DNA from: Clavelina lepadiformis
Taxonomy: Eukaryota; Chordata; Ascidiacea; Aplousobranchia; Clavelinidae
DNA length: 64,000 bases
Assembly (NCBI RefSeq): GCF_947623445.1
Contig: NC_135248.1
Span: 3,906,977 to 3,970,976, forward strand
Direction: 5' to 3'
A program made the translations under genes and the position numbers. Under the pieces are notes generated by a model, which worked only from the letters and a program-made list of their open reading frames with translations, did not search any database and was not told where the DNA came from. This document shows positions 26,614-38,009 of the stretch, in pieces (positions within the stretch are counted from its first letter, which is position 1; each line of letters begins with the position of its first letter).

Positions 26614-27635
26614 GAATGAGTGAATATTAGCTTTCTAGTTTACATCAATTTAGCCTTTTTTAAAATTTACCAACTAAGCAACCCAGTTAAAGGTAGAATG
26701 TCACATGCAATATAACATATTGATGTAAACCCCAATGTAATTTTTCAATCGTATTTTGACCTTTTTATTACTCAGTTCATACAACATTATAGTAGTATTC
26801 AGAAAACTTATCAACACAAAAGCTATAAATTGGTAGCATTTGAAAATACTGTTATTTGTTGAGATTGTATGTTGTGTTAGTAGTTCAAACAAACTACATA
26901 AATACATAACTTTAAAGTTTTATAAACACGCAGTTCCACTACTCATGTTTTGATTAAATTATCAATTATATATGTAATAAACCCATTATTGAAATTGCGT
27001 CAATAAAAATTTGCATCGATTCATGCTGTTGATCATCTGCAACTTTTACCTGAATTGATAAGCATTGATTTGAAAGGCCGATATCGGACATTGTGTTCGA
27101 CTCTAGCAACAGAACAGCTTTGCATCACTCAATCCAGTAAAAGCAAAATCAACTAAGATTTACCAACTAAGCAACCCAGTTAAATGTAGAATGTCACACG
27201 CAATATAACATATTGATGTAAACCCCAATGTAATTTTTCAATCGTATTTTGATCTTTTTGTTACTCAGTTCATACAACATTATAGTAGTTTTCAAAAAAC
27301 TTATCAACACAAAAGCTATAAATTGGTAGCATTTGAAAATACTGTTATTTGTGTAGATTGTATGTTGTGTTAGTAGTTCAAACAAATTACATAACTTTAA
27401 TGTTTCATAAACACGCAGTTCCACTACTCATGTGTTGATTAAATTATCAATTATATATGTAATAAACCCACTGTTGAGATTGCGACAATAAAAATTTGCA
27501 TCGATTCATGCTGTTGATCATCTGCAACTTTTACCTGAATTGATAAGCATTGATTTGAAAGGCCGTTATCGGACATTGTGTTCGACTCTAGCAACAGAAC
27601 AGCTTTGCATCACTCAATCCAGTAAAAGCAAAATC

Positions 27636-27707
27636 TGCTGTGACCTGGATTCGAATCAGGGTTGCCACGGCCACAACGTGGAGTACTAACCACTATACGA
27701 TCATAGC
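27636..27707 (-). tRNA. tRNA-His-GTG: tRNA-His(GTG), pair 26
   Basis: A53 variant plus G4 to A (acceptor 4:69 mismatch). Confidence 0.75.
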
Positions 27708-27715
27708 TGGATAAG

Positions 27716-27787
27716 TAGCAGAGGATGGTTTCGATCCATCGACCTCTGGGTTATGGGCCCAGCACGCTTCCGCTACGCCACTCTGCT
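27716..27787 (-). tRNA. tRNA-iMet-CAT: tRNA-iMet(CAT), pair 26
   Basis: C13 to T in the D stem. Confidence 0.85.
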
Positions 27788-28804
27788 GAATGAGTCAATA
27801 TTAGCTTTCTACTTTACATCAATTTAGCCTTTTATTAAAATTTACCAACTAAGCAACCCAGTTAAATGTAGAGTGTCACACGCAATATAACATATTGATG
27901 TAAACCCCAGTGTAACTTTTCAATCGTGTTTTGACCTTTTTGTTACTCAGTTCATACAACATTATAGTAGTATTCAGAAAACTTATCAATACAAAAGCTA
28001 TAAATTGGTAGCATTTGAAAATACTGTTATTTGTTGAGATTGTATGTTGTGTTAGTAGTTCAAACAAACTACATAACTTTAATGTTTCATAAACACGCAG
28101 TTCCACTATACTCATGTTTTGATTAAATTATCAATTATATATGTAATAAACCCATTCTTGAAATTGAGACAATATAAATTTGCATCGATTCATGTTGTTG
28201 ATCATCTGCAACTTTTATCTGAATTGATAAGCATTGATATGAAAGGCCGATATCGGACAATGTGTTCGACTCTAGCAACAGAACAGCTTTGCATCACTCA
28301 ATCTAGTAAAAGCAAAATCAACTAAGATTTACCAACTAAGCAACCCAGTTAAATGTAGAATGTCACACGCAATATAACATATTGATGTAAACCCCAATGT
28401 AATTATTCAATCGTATTTTGACTTTTTTGTTACTCAGTTCATACAACATTATAGTAGTATTCAGAAAACTTATCAACACAAAAGCTATAAATTGGTAGCA
28501 TTTGAAAATACTGTTATTTGTGTAGATTGTATGTTGTGTTAGTAGTTCAAACAAACTACATAACTTTAATGCTTCATAAACACGCAGTTCCACTACTCAT
28601 GTTTTGATTAAGTTATCAATTATATATGTAATAAACCCACTATTGAGATTGCGACAATAAAAATTTGCATCGATTCATGCTGTTGATCATCTGCAACTTT
28701 TACCTGAATTGATAAGCATTAATTTGAAAGGCCGTTATCGGACATTGTTTTCGACTCTAGCAACAGAACAGCTTTGCATCACTCAATCCAGTAAAAGCAA
28801 AATC

Positions 28805-28876
28805 TGCTGTAATCTGGATTCGAATCAGGGTTACCACGGCCACAACGTGGAGTACTAACCACTATACGATCACAGC
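28805..28876 (-). tRNA. tRNA-His-GTG: tRNA-His(GTG), pair 27, degenerate
   Basis: A53 plus two changes at the acceptor/T-stem junction and one beside the variable loop. GTG is kept; probably a pseudogene. Confidence 0.6.
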
Positions 28877-28884
28877 TTGATAAG

Positions 28885-28991
28885 TAGCAGAGGATGGTTT
28901 CGATCCATCGACCTCTGGGTTTCGATCCATCGACCATCGACCGATGGTTTCGATCCATCGACCCAGCACGCTTCCGCTGCGACACTCTGCT
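28885..28991 (-). pseudogene. Broken tRNA-iMet, pair 27
   Basis: The T-arm segment 'gtttcgatccatcgacc' recurs in place of part of the anticodon arm, lengthening the locus to about 107 bases and removing the CAT loop. This looks like template switching during repair. The 5' part also carries the G10 to T change seen in pair 21. Confidence 0.85.
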
Positions 28992-30008
28992 GAATGAGTC
29001 AATATTAGCTTTCTACTTTACATCAATTTAGCCTTTTATTAAAATTTACCAACTAAGCAACCCAGTTAAATGAAGAGTGTCACACGCAATATAACATATT
29101 GATGTAAACCCCAGTGTAACTTTTCAAACGTATTTTGACCTTTTTGTTACTCAGTTCATACAACATTATAGTAGTATTCAGAAAACTTATCAATACAAAA
29201 GCTATAAATTGGTAGCATTTGAAAATACTGTTATTTGTTGAGATTGTATGTTGTGTTAGTAGTTCAAACAAACTACATAACTTTAATGTTTCATAAACAC
29301 GCAGTTCCACTATACTCATGTTTTGATTAAATTATCAATTATATATGTAATAAACCCATTCTTGAAATTGCGGCAATAAAAATTTGCATCGATTCATGCT
29401 GTTGATCATCTGCAACTTTTATCTGAATTGATAAGCATTGATTTGAAAGGCCGATATCGGACATTGTGTTCGACTCTAGCAACAGAACAGCTTTGCATCA
29501 CTCAATCCAGTAAAAGCAAAATCAACTAAGATTTACCAACTAAGCAACCCAGTTAAATGTAGAATATCACACGCAATATAACATATTGATGTAAACCCCA
29601 ATGTAATTTTTCAATCGTATTTTGACTTTTTTGTTACTCAGTTCATACAACATTATAGTAGTATTTAGAAAACTTATCAACACAAAAGCTATAAATTGGT
29701 AGCATTTGAAAATACTGTTATTTGTGTAGATTGTATGTTGTGTTAGTAATTCAAACAAACTACATAACTTTAATGTTTCGTAAACACGCAGTTCCACTAC
29801 TCATGTGTTGATTAAGTTATCAATTATATATGTAATAAACCCACTATTGAGATTGCGACAATAAAAATTTGCATCGATTCATGCTGTTGATCATCTGCAA
29901 CTTTTACCTGAATTGATAAGCATTGATTTCAAAGGCCGATATCGGACATTGTGTTCGACTCTAGCAACAGAACAGCTTTGCATCACTCATACCAGTAAAA
30001 GCAAAATC

Positions 30009-30080
30009 TGCTGTGACCTGGATTCGAACCAGGGTTGCCACAGCCAAAACGTGGAGTACTAACCACTATACGATCACAGC
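30009..30080 (-). tRNA. tRNA-His body with TTG anticodon, pair 28
   Basis: G34 to T changes the triplet from GTG to TTG (Gln); T39 variant background. Rest of the cloverleaf and the B box intact. Confidence 0.75.
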
Positions 30081-30088
30081 TGGATAAG

Positions 30089-30160
30089 TAGCAGAGGATG
30101 GTTTCGATCCATCGACCTCTGGGTTATGGGCCCAGCAAGCTTCCGCTGCGCCTCTCTGCT
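30089..30160 (-). tRNA. tRNA-iMet-CAT: tRNA-iMet(CAT), pair 28
   Basis: T8 to A and a G to T change at the 3' side of the D stem; probably weak. Confidence 0.75.
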
Positions 30161-31205
30161 GAATGAGTGAATATTAGCTTTCTAGTTTACATCAATTTTA
30201 CCCTTTTTCAAAATTTACCAACTAAGCATCCCAGTTAAATGTAGAATGTCACTCGCAATATAACATATTGATGTAAACCCCAGTGTAATTTTTCAATCGT
30301 ATTTTGACCTTTTTGTTACTCAGTTCATACAACATTAAAGTAGTATTCAGAAAACTTATCAACACAAAAGCTATAAATTGGTAGCATTTGAAAATACTGT
30401 TATTTGTTGAGATTGTATGTTGTGTTAGTAGTTCAAACAAACTACATAAATACATAACTTTAATGTTTTATAAACACGCAGTTCCAATGCTCATTTTTTG
30501 ATTAAATTATCAATTATATATGTAATAAACCCATTATTGAATTTGCGTCAATAAAAATTTGCATCGATTCATGCTGTTGATCATCTGCAACTTTTACCTG
30601 AATTGATAAGCATTGATTTGAAAGGCCGATATCGGACATTGTGTTCGACTCTAGCAACAGAACAGCTTTGCATCACTCAATCCAGTAAAAGCAAAATCAA
30701 CTAAGATTTACCAACTAAGCAACCCAGTTAAATGTAGAATGTCACACGCAATATAACATATTGATGTAAACCCCAATGTTTCAATTATTTCCAATGTTTT
30801 CAATTATTCAATCGTATTTTGACTTTTTTGTTACTCAGTTCATACAACATTATAGTAGTATTCAGAAAACTTATCAACACAAAAGCTATAAATTGGTAGC
30901 ATTTGAAAATACTGTTATTTTTGTAGATTGTATGTTGTGTTAGTAATTCAAACAAACTACATAACTTTAATGTTTCGTAAACACGCAATTCCACTACTCA
31001 TGTGTTGATTAAGTTATCAATTATATATGTAATAAACCCACTATTGAGATTGCGACAATAAAAATTTGCATCGATTCATGCTGTTGATCATCTGCAACTT
31101 TTACCTGAATTGATAAGCATTGATTTGAAAGGCCGACATCGGACATTGTGTTCGACTCTAGCAACAGAACAGCTTTGCATCACTCATACCAGTAAAAGCA
31201 AAACC

Positions 31206-31277
31206 TGCTGTGACCTGGATTCGAACCAGGGTTGCCACGGCCACAACGTGGAGTACTTACCACTATACGATCACAGC
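31206..31277 (-). tRNA. tRNA-His-GTG: tRNA-His(GTG), pair 29
   Basis: One D-loop T to A change. Confidence 0.9.
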
Positions 31278-31285
31278 TGGATAAG

Positions 31286-31357
31286 TAGCAGAGGATGGTT
31301 TCGATCCTTCGACCTCTGGGTTATGGGCCCAGCACGCTTCCGCTGCGCCACTCTGCT
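31286..31357 (-). tRNA. tRNA-iMet-CAT: tRNA-iMet(CAT), pair 29
   Basis: A51 variant. Confidence 0.85.
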
Positions 31358-32374
31358 GAATGAGTCAATATTAGCTTTCTAGTTTACATCAATTTTACCC
31401 TTGTTTAAAATTTACCAACTAAGCAACCCAGTTAAATGTAGAATGTCACACGCAATATAACATATTGATGTAAACCCCAATGTAATTTTTCAATCATATT
31501 TTGACCTTTTTGTTACTCAGTTCATACAACATTATAGTAGTATTCAGAAAACTTATCAACACAAAAGCTATAAATTGGTAGCATTTGAAAATACTGTTAT
31601 TTGTTGAGATTGTATGTTGTGTTAGTAGTTCAAACAAACTCCATAACTTTAATGTTTCATAAACACGCAGTTCCACTATACTCATGTTTTGATTAAGTTA
31701 TCAATTATATATGTAATAAACCCACTATTGAGATTGCGACAATAAAAATTTGCATCGATTCATGCTGTTGATCATCTGCAACTTTTATCTGAATTGATAA
31801 GCATTGATTTGGAAGGCCGATATCGGACATTGTGTTCGACTCTAGCAACAGAACAGCTTTGCATCACTCAATCCAGTAAAAGCAAAATCAACTAAGATTT
31901 ACCAACTAAGCAACCCAGTTAAATGTAGAATGTCACACGCAATATAACATATTGATGTAAACCCCAATGTAATTATTCAATCGTATTTTGATCTTTTTGT
32001 TACTCAGTTCATACAACATTATAGTAGTATTCAGAAAACTTATCAACACAAAAGCTATAAATTGGTAGCATTTGAAAATACTGTTGTTTGTGTAGATTGT
32101 ATGTTGTGTTAGTAGTTCAAACAAACTACATAATTTTAATGTTTTATAAACACGCAGTTCCACTACTCATGTTTTGATTAAATTATCAATTATATATGTA
32201 ATAAACCCACTTTTCAAATTGCGACAATAAAAATTTGCATCGATTCATGCTGTTGATCATCTGCAACTTTTACCTGAATTGATAAGCATTGATTTGAAAG
32301 GCCGATATCGGACATTGTGTTCGACTCTAGCAACAGAACAGCTTTGCATCACTCAATCCAGTAAAAGCAAAATC

Positions 32375-32446
32375 TGCTGTGACCTGGATTCGAACCAGGG
32401 TTGCTACGGCCACAACATGGAGTACTAACCACCATACGATCACAGC
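32375..32446 (-). tRNA. tRNA-His-GTG: tRNA-His(GTG), pair 30
   Basis: C30 to T and G42 to A in the anticodon stem and one D-arm change. Confidence 0.75.
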
Positions 32447-32454
32447 TGGATAAG

Positions 32455-32526
32455 TAGCAGAGGATGGTTTCGATCCTTCGACCTCTGGGTTATGGGCCCA
32501 GCACGCTTCCGCTGCGCCACTCTGCT
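32455..32526 (-). tRNA. tRNA-iMet-CAT: tRNA-iMet(CAT), pair 30
   Basis: A51 variant. Confidence 0.85.
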
Positions 32527-33044
32527 GAATGAGTGAATATTAGCTTTCTAGTTTACATCAATTTAGCCTTTTTTAAAATTTACCAACTAAGCAACCCAGT
32601 TAAATGTAGAATGTCACATGCAATATAACATATTGATGTAAACCCCAATGTAATTTTTCAATCGTATTTTGACCTTTTTGTTACTCAGTTCATACAACAT
32701 TATAGTAGTATTCAGAAAACTTATCAACACAAAAGCTATAAATTGGTAGCATTTGAAAATACTGTTATTTGTTGAGATTGTATGTTGTGTTAGTAGTTCA
32801 AACAAACTACATAACTTTAATGTTTCATAAACACGCAGTTCCACTATACTCATGTTTTGATTAAGTTATCAATTATATATGTAATAAACCCACTATTGAG
32901 ATTGCGACAATAAAAATTTGCATCGATTCATGCTGTTGATCATCTGCAACTTTTACCTGAATTGATAAGCATTGATTTGGAACCCGATATCGGACATTGT
33001 GTTCGACTCTAGCAACAGAACAGCTTTGCATCACTCAATCCAGT

Positions 33045-33054
33045 AAAAGCAAAA
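33045..33054 (-). terminator. Pol III termination signal after tRNA-His (representative)
   Basis: On the minus strand the bases after the His discriminator read GATTTTGCTTTTAC: two T4 runs, 3 and 9 bases downstream. The 8-base iMet-His spacer (CTTATCCA) has no such run. The same signal follows nearly every His copy in the array. Confidence 0.8.
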
Positions 33055-33056
33055 TC

Positions 33057-33128
33057 TGCTGTGACCTGGATTCGAACCAGGGTTGCCACGGCCACAACGT
33101 GGAGTACTAACCACTATACGATCACAGC
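33057..33128 (-). tRNA. tRNA-His-GTG: tRNA-His(GTG), pair 31 (reference copy)
   Basis: Cytosolic histidine tRNA, 72 bases without CCA. On the minus strand it starts GCTGTGATCG and ends TCACAGCA: acceptor GCTGTGA with TCACAGC, discriminator A73. Anticodon stem CCACG/CGTGG encloses loop TTGTGGC with GTG at 34-36. T arm is CCTGG-TTCGAAT-CCAGG, so the B box GGTTCGAATCC is complete. As in other eukaryotes the extra G-1 is expected to be added after transcription. It starts 8 bases downstream of iMet with no T run between, so one primary transcript is likely. Both genes of this pair have the majority sequence of the array. Confidence 0.97.
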
Positions 33129-33136
33129 TGGATAAG

Positions 33137-33208
33137 TAGCAGAGGATGGTTTCGATCCATCGACCTCTGGGTTATGGGCCCAGCACGCTTCCGCTGCGCC
33201 ACTCTGCT
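33137..33208 (-). tRNA. tRNA-iMet-CAT: tRNA-iMet(CAT), pair 31 (reference copy)
   Basis: Initiator methionine tRNA, 72 bases. Minus strand starts AGCAGAGTGG and ends CCTCTGCTA. Initiator hallmarks: A1 with T72, the three G:C pairs 29-31 with 39-41 beside loop CCCATAA, and A54/A60 in the T loop (GG-ATCGAAA-CC). From memory it matches the vertebrate initiator base for base. It is the upstream gene of the pair, so its A and B boxes may drive transcription of both. Confidence 0.97.
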
Positions 33209-33738
33209 GAATGAGTGAATATTAGCTTTCTAGTTTACATCAATTTAGCCTTTTTAAAATTTACCAACTAAGCAACCCAGTTAAATGTAGAATGTCACAT
33301 GCAATATAACATATTGATGTAAACCCCAATGTAATTTTTCAATCGTATTTTGACCTTTTTATTACTCAGTTCATACAACATTATAGTAGTATTCAGAAAA
33401 CTTATCAACACAAAAGCTATAAATTGGTAGCATTTGAAAATACTGTTATTTGTTGAGATTGTATGTTGTGTTAGTAGTTCAAACAAACTACATAACTTTA
33501 ATGTTTCATAAACACGCAGTTCCACTATAGTCATGTTTTGATTAAGTTATCAATTATATATGTAATAAACCCACTATTGAGATTGCGACAATAAAAATTT
33601 GCATCGATTCATGCTGTTGATCATCTGCAACTTTTACCTGAATTGATAAGCATTGATTTGAAAGGCCGACATCGGACATTGTGTTCGACTCTAGCAACAG
33701 AACAGCTTTGCATCACTCAATCCAGTAAAAGCAAAATC

Positions 33739-33810
33739 TGCTGTGACCTGGATTCGAACCAGGGTTGTCACGGCCACAACGTTGAGTACTAACCACTATA
33801 CGATCACAGC
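33739..33810 (-). tRNA. tRNA-His-GTG: tRNA-His(GTG), pair 32
   Basis: C28 to A and G43 to A weaken the anticodon stem. Confidence 0.75.
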
Positions 33811-33818
33811 TGGATAAG

Positions 33819-33890
33819 TAGCAGAGGATGGTTTCGATCCATTGACCTCTGGGTTATGGGCCCAGCACGCTTCCGCTGCGCCACTCTGCA
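33819..33890 (-). tRNA. tRNA-iMet-CAT: tRNA-iMet(CAT), pair 32
   Basis: A1 to T, losing the initiator-specific A1:U72 pair, and G49 to A. Confidence 0.75.
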
Positions 33891-34428
33891 GAATGAGTGA
33901 ATATTAGCTTTCTAGTTTACATCAATTTTACCCTTTTTTAAAATTTACCAACTAAGCAACCCAGTTAAATGTAGAATGTCACACGCAATATAACATATTG
34001 ATGTAAACCCCAGTGTAATTTTTCAATCATATTTTGATCTTTTTGTTACTCAGTTCATACAACATTATGGTAGTATTCAGAAAACTTATCAATACAAAAG
34101 CTATAAATTGGTAGCATTTGAAAATACTGTTATTTGTTGAGATTGTATGTTGTGTTAGTAGTTCAAACAAACTACATAAATACATAACTTTAATGTTTCA
34201 TAAACACGCAGTTCCACTACTCATGTTTTGATTAAATTATCAATTATATATGTAATAAACCCATTATTGAAATTGCGACAATAAAAATTTGCATCGATTC
34301 ATGCTGTTGATCATCTGCAACTTTTACCTGAATTGATAAGCATTGATTTGAAAGGCCGATATCGGACATTGTGTTCGACTCTAGCAACAGAACAGCTTTG
34401 CATCACTCAATCCAGTAAAAGCAAAATC

Positions 34429-34500
34429 TGCTGTGACCTGGATTCGAACCAGGGTTGCTACGGCCACCACGTGGAGTACTAACCACTATACGATCACAGC
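34429..34500 (-). tRNA. tRNA-His-GTG: tRNA-His(GTG), pair 33, no U33
   Basis: T33 to G: the near-universal U33 of the anticodon turn is lost. Also G42 to A. Probably non-functional. Confidence 0.7.
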
Positions 34501-34508
34501 TGGATAAG

Positions 34509-34580
34509 TAGCAGAGGATGGTTTCGATCCATCGACCTCTGGGTTATGGGCCCAGCACGCTTCCGCTGCGCCGCTTTGCT
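34509..34580 (-). tRNA. tRNA-iMet-CAT: tRNA-iMet(CAT), pair 33
   Basis: G5 to A and T8 to C. Confidence 0.75.
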
Positions 34581-35118
34581 GAATGAGTCAATACTAGCTT
34601 TCTAGTTTACATCAATTTAGTCTTTTATTAAAATTTACCAACTAAGCAACCCAGTTAAATGTAGAGTGTCACACGCAATATAACATATTGATGTAAACCC
34701 CAATGTAATTTTTCAATCGTATTTTGACCTTTTTGTTACTCAGTTCATACAACATTATAGTAGTATTCAGAAAACTTATCAACACAAAAGCTATAAATTG
34801 GTAGCATTTGAAAATACTGTTATATGTGTAGATTGTATGTTGTGTTAGTAGTTCAAACAAACTACATAAATACATAACTTTAATGTTTCATAAACAGGCA
34901 GTTCCACTACTCATGTTTTGATTAAGTTATCAATTATATATGTAATAAACCCACTATTGAGATTGCGACAATAAAAATTTGCATCGATTCATGCTGTTGA
35001 TCATCTGCAACTTTTACCTAAATTGATAAGCATTGATTTGAAAGGCCGATATCGGACATTGTGTTCGACTCTAGCAACAGAACAGCTTTGCATCACTCAA
35101 TCCAGTAAAAGCAAAATC

Positions 35119-35190
35119 TGCTGTGATCTGGATTCGAACCAGGGTTGCCACGGCCACAACGTGGAGTACTAACCACTATACGATCACAGC
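35119..35190 (-). tRNA. tRNA-His-GTG: tRNA-His(GTG), pair 34
   Basis: G65 to A (49:65 mismatch). Confidence 0.85.
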
Positions 35191-35198
35191 TGGATAAG

Positions 35199-35270
35199 TA
35201 GCAGAGGATGGTTTCGATCCATCGACCTCTGGGTTATGGGCCCAGCACGCTTCCGCTGCGCCACTCTGCT
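35199..35270 (-). tRNA. tRNA-iMet-CAT: tRNA-iMet(CAT), pair 34
   Basis: Reference sequence. Confidence 0.95.
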
Positions 35271-35801
35271 GAATGAGTGAATATTAGCTTTCTAGTTTAC
35301 ATCAATTTAGCCTTTTTTAAAATTTTGCAACTAAGCAACCCAGTTAAATGTAGAATGTCACACGCAATATAACATATTGATGTAAACCCCAATGTAATTT
35401 TTCAATCGTATTTTGACCTTTTGGTTACTCAGTTCATACAACATTATAGTAGTATTCAGAAAACTTATCAATACAAAAGCTATAAATTGGTAGCATTTAA
35501 AAATACTGTTATTTGTTGAGATTGTATGTTGTGTTAGTAGTTCAAACAAACTACATAACTTTAATGTTTCATAAACACGCAGTTCCACTATACTCATGTT
35601 TTGATTAAGTTATCAATTATATATGTAATAAACCCACTATTGAGATTGCGACAATAAAAATTTGCATCGATTCATGCTGTTGATCATCTGCAACTTTTAC
35701 CTGAATTGATAAGCATTGATTTGAAAGGCCGATATCGGACATTGTTTTCGACTCTAGCAACAGAACAGCTTTGCATCACTCAATCCAGTAAAAGCAAAAT
35801 C

Positions 35802-35873
35802 TGCTGTGACCTGGATTCGAACCAGGGTTGCCACGGCCACAACGTGGAGTACTAACCACTATACGATCACAGC
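35802..35873 (-). tRNA. tRNA-His-GTG: tRNA-His(GTG), pair 35
   Basis: Reference sequence; both genes of the pair at consensus. Confidence 0.95.
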
Positions 35874-35881
35874 TGGATAAG

Positions 35882-35953
35882 TAGCAGAGGATGGTTTCGA
35901 TCCATCGACCTCTGGGTTATGGGCCCAGCACGCTTCCGCTGCGCCACTCTGCT
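35882..35953 (-). tRNA. tRNA-iMet-CAT: tRNA-iMet(CAT), pair 35
   Basis: Reference sequence. Confidence 0.95.
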
Positions 35954-36361
35954 GAATGAGTGAATATTAGCTTTCTAGTTTACATCAATTTTACCCTTTT
36001 TTAAAATTTACCAACTAAGCAACCCAGTTAAATGTAGAATGTCACACGCAATATAACATATTGATGTAAACCCCAATGTAATTTTTCAATCGTATTTTGT
36101 CCTTTTTGTTACTCAGTTCATACAACATTATAGTAGTATTCAGAAAACTTATCAACACAAAAGCTATAAATTGGTAGCATTTGAAAATACTGTTATTTGT
36201 GTAGATTGTATGTTGTGTTAGTAGTTCAAACAAACTACATAAATACATAACTTTAATGTTTTATAAACACGCAGTTCCACTACTCATGTTTTGATTAAAT
36301 TATCAATTATATATGTAATAAACCCACTATTGAGATTGCGACAATAAAAATTTGCATCGAT

Positions 36362-36491
36362 TCATGCTGTTGATCATCTGCAACTTTTACCTGAATTGAT
36401 AAGCATTGATTTGAAAGGCCGATATCGGACATTGTGTTCGACTCTAGCAACAGAACAGCTTTGCATCACTCAATCCAGTAAAAGCAAAATC
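36362..36491. other. Conserved 130-bp block downstream of tRNA-His (representative)
   Basis: From 'tcatgctgttgatcat' to the His 3' end. It is present in full, tRNA-less and short units alike and stays nearly invariant even where neighbouring spacer has diverged. It contains the palindrome CCGATATCGG and ends with the Pol III stop. No function is recognised. Confidence 0.7.
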
Positions 36492-36563
36492 TGCTGTGAC
36501 CTGGATTCGAACCAGGGTTGCCACGGCCACAACGAGGAGTACTAACCACTATACGATCACAGC
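36492..36563 (-). tRNA. tRNA-His-GTG: tRNA-His(GTG), pair 36
   Basis: A29 to T (29:41 mismatch). Confidence 0.85.
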
Positions 36564-36571
36564 TGGATAAG

Positions 36572-36643
36572 TAGCAGAGGATGGTTTCGATCCATCGACC
36601 TCTGGGTTATGGGCCCAGCACGCTTCCGCTGCGCCACTCTGCT
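36572..36643 (-). tRNA. tRNA-iMet-CAT: tRNA-iMet(CAT), pair 36
   Basis: Reference sequence. Confidence 0.95.
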
Positions 36644-37173
36644 GAATGAGTGAATATTAGCTTTCTAGTTTACATCAATTTTACCCTTTTTTAAAATTTA
36701 CCAACTAAGCAACCCAGTTAAATGTAGAATGTCACACGCAATATAACATATTGATGTAAACCCCAATGTAATTATTCAATCGTATTTTGACTTTTTTTTT
36801 ACTCATTTCATACAACATTATAGTAGTATTCAGAAAACTTATCAACACAAAAGCTATAAATTGGTAGCATTTGAAAATACTGTTATTTGTGTAGATTGTA
36901 TGTTGTGTTAGTAGTTCAAACAAACTACATAACTTTAATGTTTCATAAACACGCAGTTCCACTACTCATGTTTTGATTAAGTTATCAATTATATATGTAA
37001 TAAACCCACTATTGAGATTGCAACAATAAAAATTTGCATCGATTCATGCTGTTGATCATCTGCAACTTTTACCTGAATTGATAAGCATTGATTTGAAAGG
37101 CCGATATCGGACATTGTGTTCGACTCTAGCAACAGAACAGCTTTGCATCACTCAATCCAGTAAAAGCAAAATC

Positions 37174-37245
37174 TGCTGTGACCTGGATTCGAACCAGGGT
37201 TGCCACGGCCACAACGTGGAGTACTAACCACTATACGATCACAGC
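37174..37245 (-). tRNA. tRNA-His-GTG: tRNA-His(GTG), pair 37
   Basis: Reference sequence. Confidence 0.95.
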
Positions 37246-37253
37246 TGGATAAG

Positions 37254-37325
37254 TAGCAGAGGATGGTTTCGATCCTTCGACCTCTGGGTTATGGGCCCAG
37301 CACGCTTCCGCTGCGCCACTCTGCT
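37254..37325 (-). tRNA. tRNA-iMet-CAT: tRNA-iMet(CAT), pair 37
   Basis: A51 variant. Confidence 0.85.
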
Positions 37326-37857
37326 GAATGAGTGAATATTAGCTTTCTAGTTTACATCAATTTTACCCTTTTTTAAAATTTACCAACTAAGCAACCCAGT
37401 TAAATGTAGAATGTCACACGCAATATAACATATTGATGTAAACCCCAATGTAATTTTTCAATCGTATTTTGACCTTTTTGTTACTCAGTTCATACAACAT
37501 TATAGTAGTATTCAGAAAACTTATCAATACAAAAGCTATAAATTGGTAGCATTTAAAAATAGTGTTATTTGTGTAGATTGTATGTTGTGTTAGTAATTCA
37601 AACAAACTACATAACTTTAATGTTTCATAAACACGCAGTTCCACTATACTCATGTTTTGATTAAGTTATCAATTATATATGTAACAAACCCACTATTGAG
37701 ATTGCGACAATAAAAATTTGCATCGATTCATGCTGTTGATCATCTGCAACTTTTACCTGAATTGATAAGCATTGATTTGAAAGGCCGATATCGGACATTG
37801 TGTTCGACTCTAGCAACAGAACAGCTTTGCATCACTCAATCCAGTAAAAGCAAAATC

Positions 37858-37929
37858 TGCTGTGACCTGGATTCGAACCAGGGTTGCCACGGCCACAACG
37901 TGGAGTACTAACCACTATACGATCACAGC
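37858..37929 (-). tRNA. tRNA-His-GTG: tRNA-His(GTG), pair 38
   Basis: Reference sequence. Confidence 0.95.
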
Positions 37930-37937
37930 TGGATAAG

Positions 37938-38009
37938 TAGCAGAGGATGGTTTCGATCCTTCGACCTCTGGGTTATGGGCCCAGCACGCTTCCGCTGCGC
38001 CACTCTGCT
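37938..38009 (-). tRNA. tRNA-iMet-CAT: tRNA-iMet(CAT), pair 38
   Basis: A51 variant. Confidence 0.85.

Noticed and set aside
31110-31382. 90-codon plus-strand frame, and similar 68-codon frames at 28119-28325 and 28779-28985
   Set aside because: They run across tRNA genes and the conserved block on the wrong strand or through a tRNA pseudogene; chance openings.
36330-36420. Spliced-leader or snRNA-like layout on the minus strand (CAG/GTAAAAG, small hairpins, CAAATTTTTATTG resembling an Sm site)
   Set aside because: The Sm-like site lacks the expected purine-G ending, the hairpins have only four pairs, and the donor-like bases vary among units (acctg, atctg, agctg).
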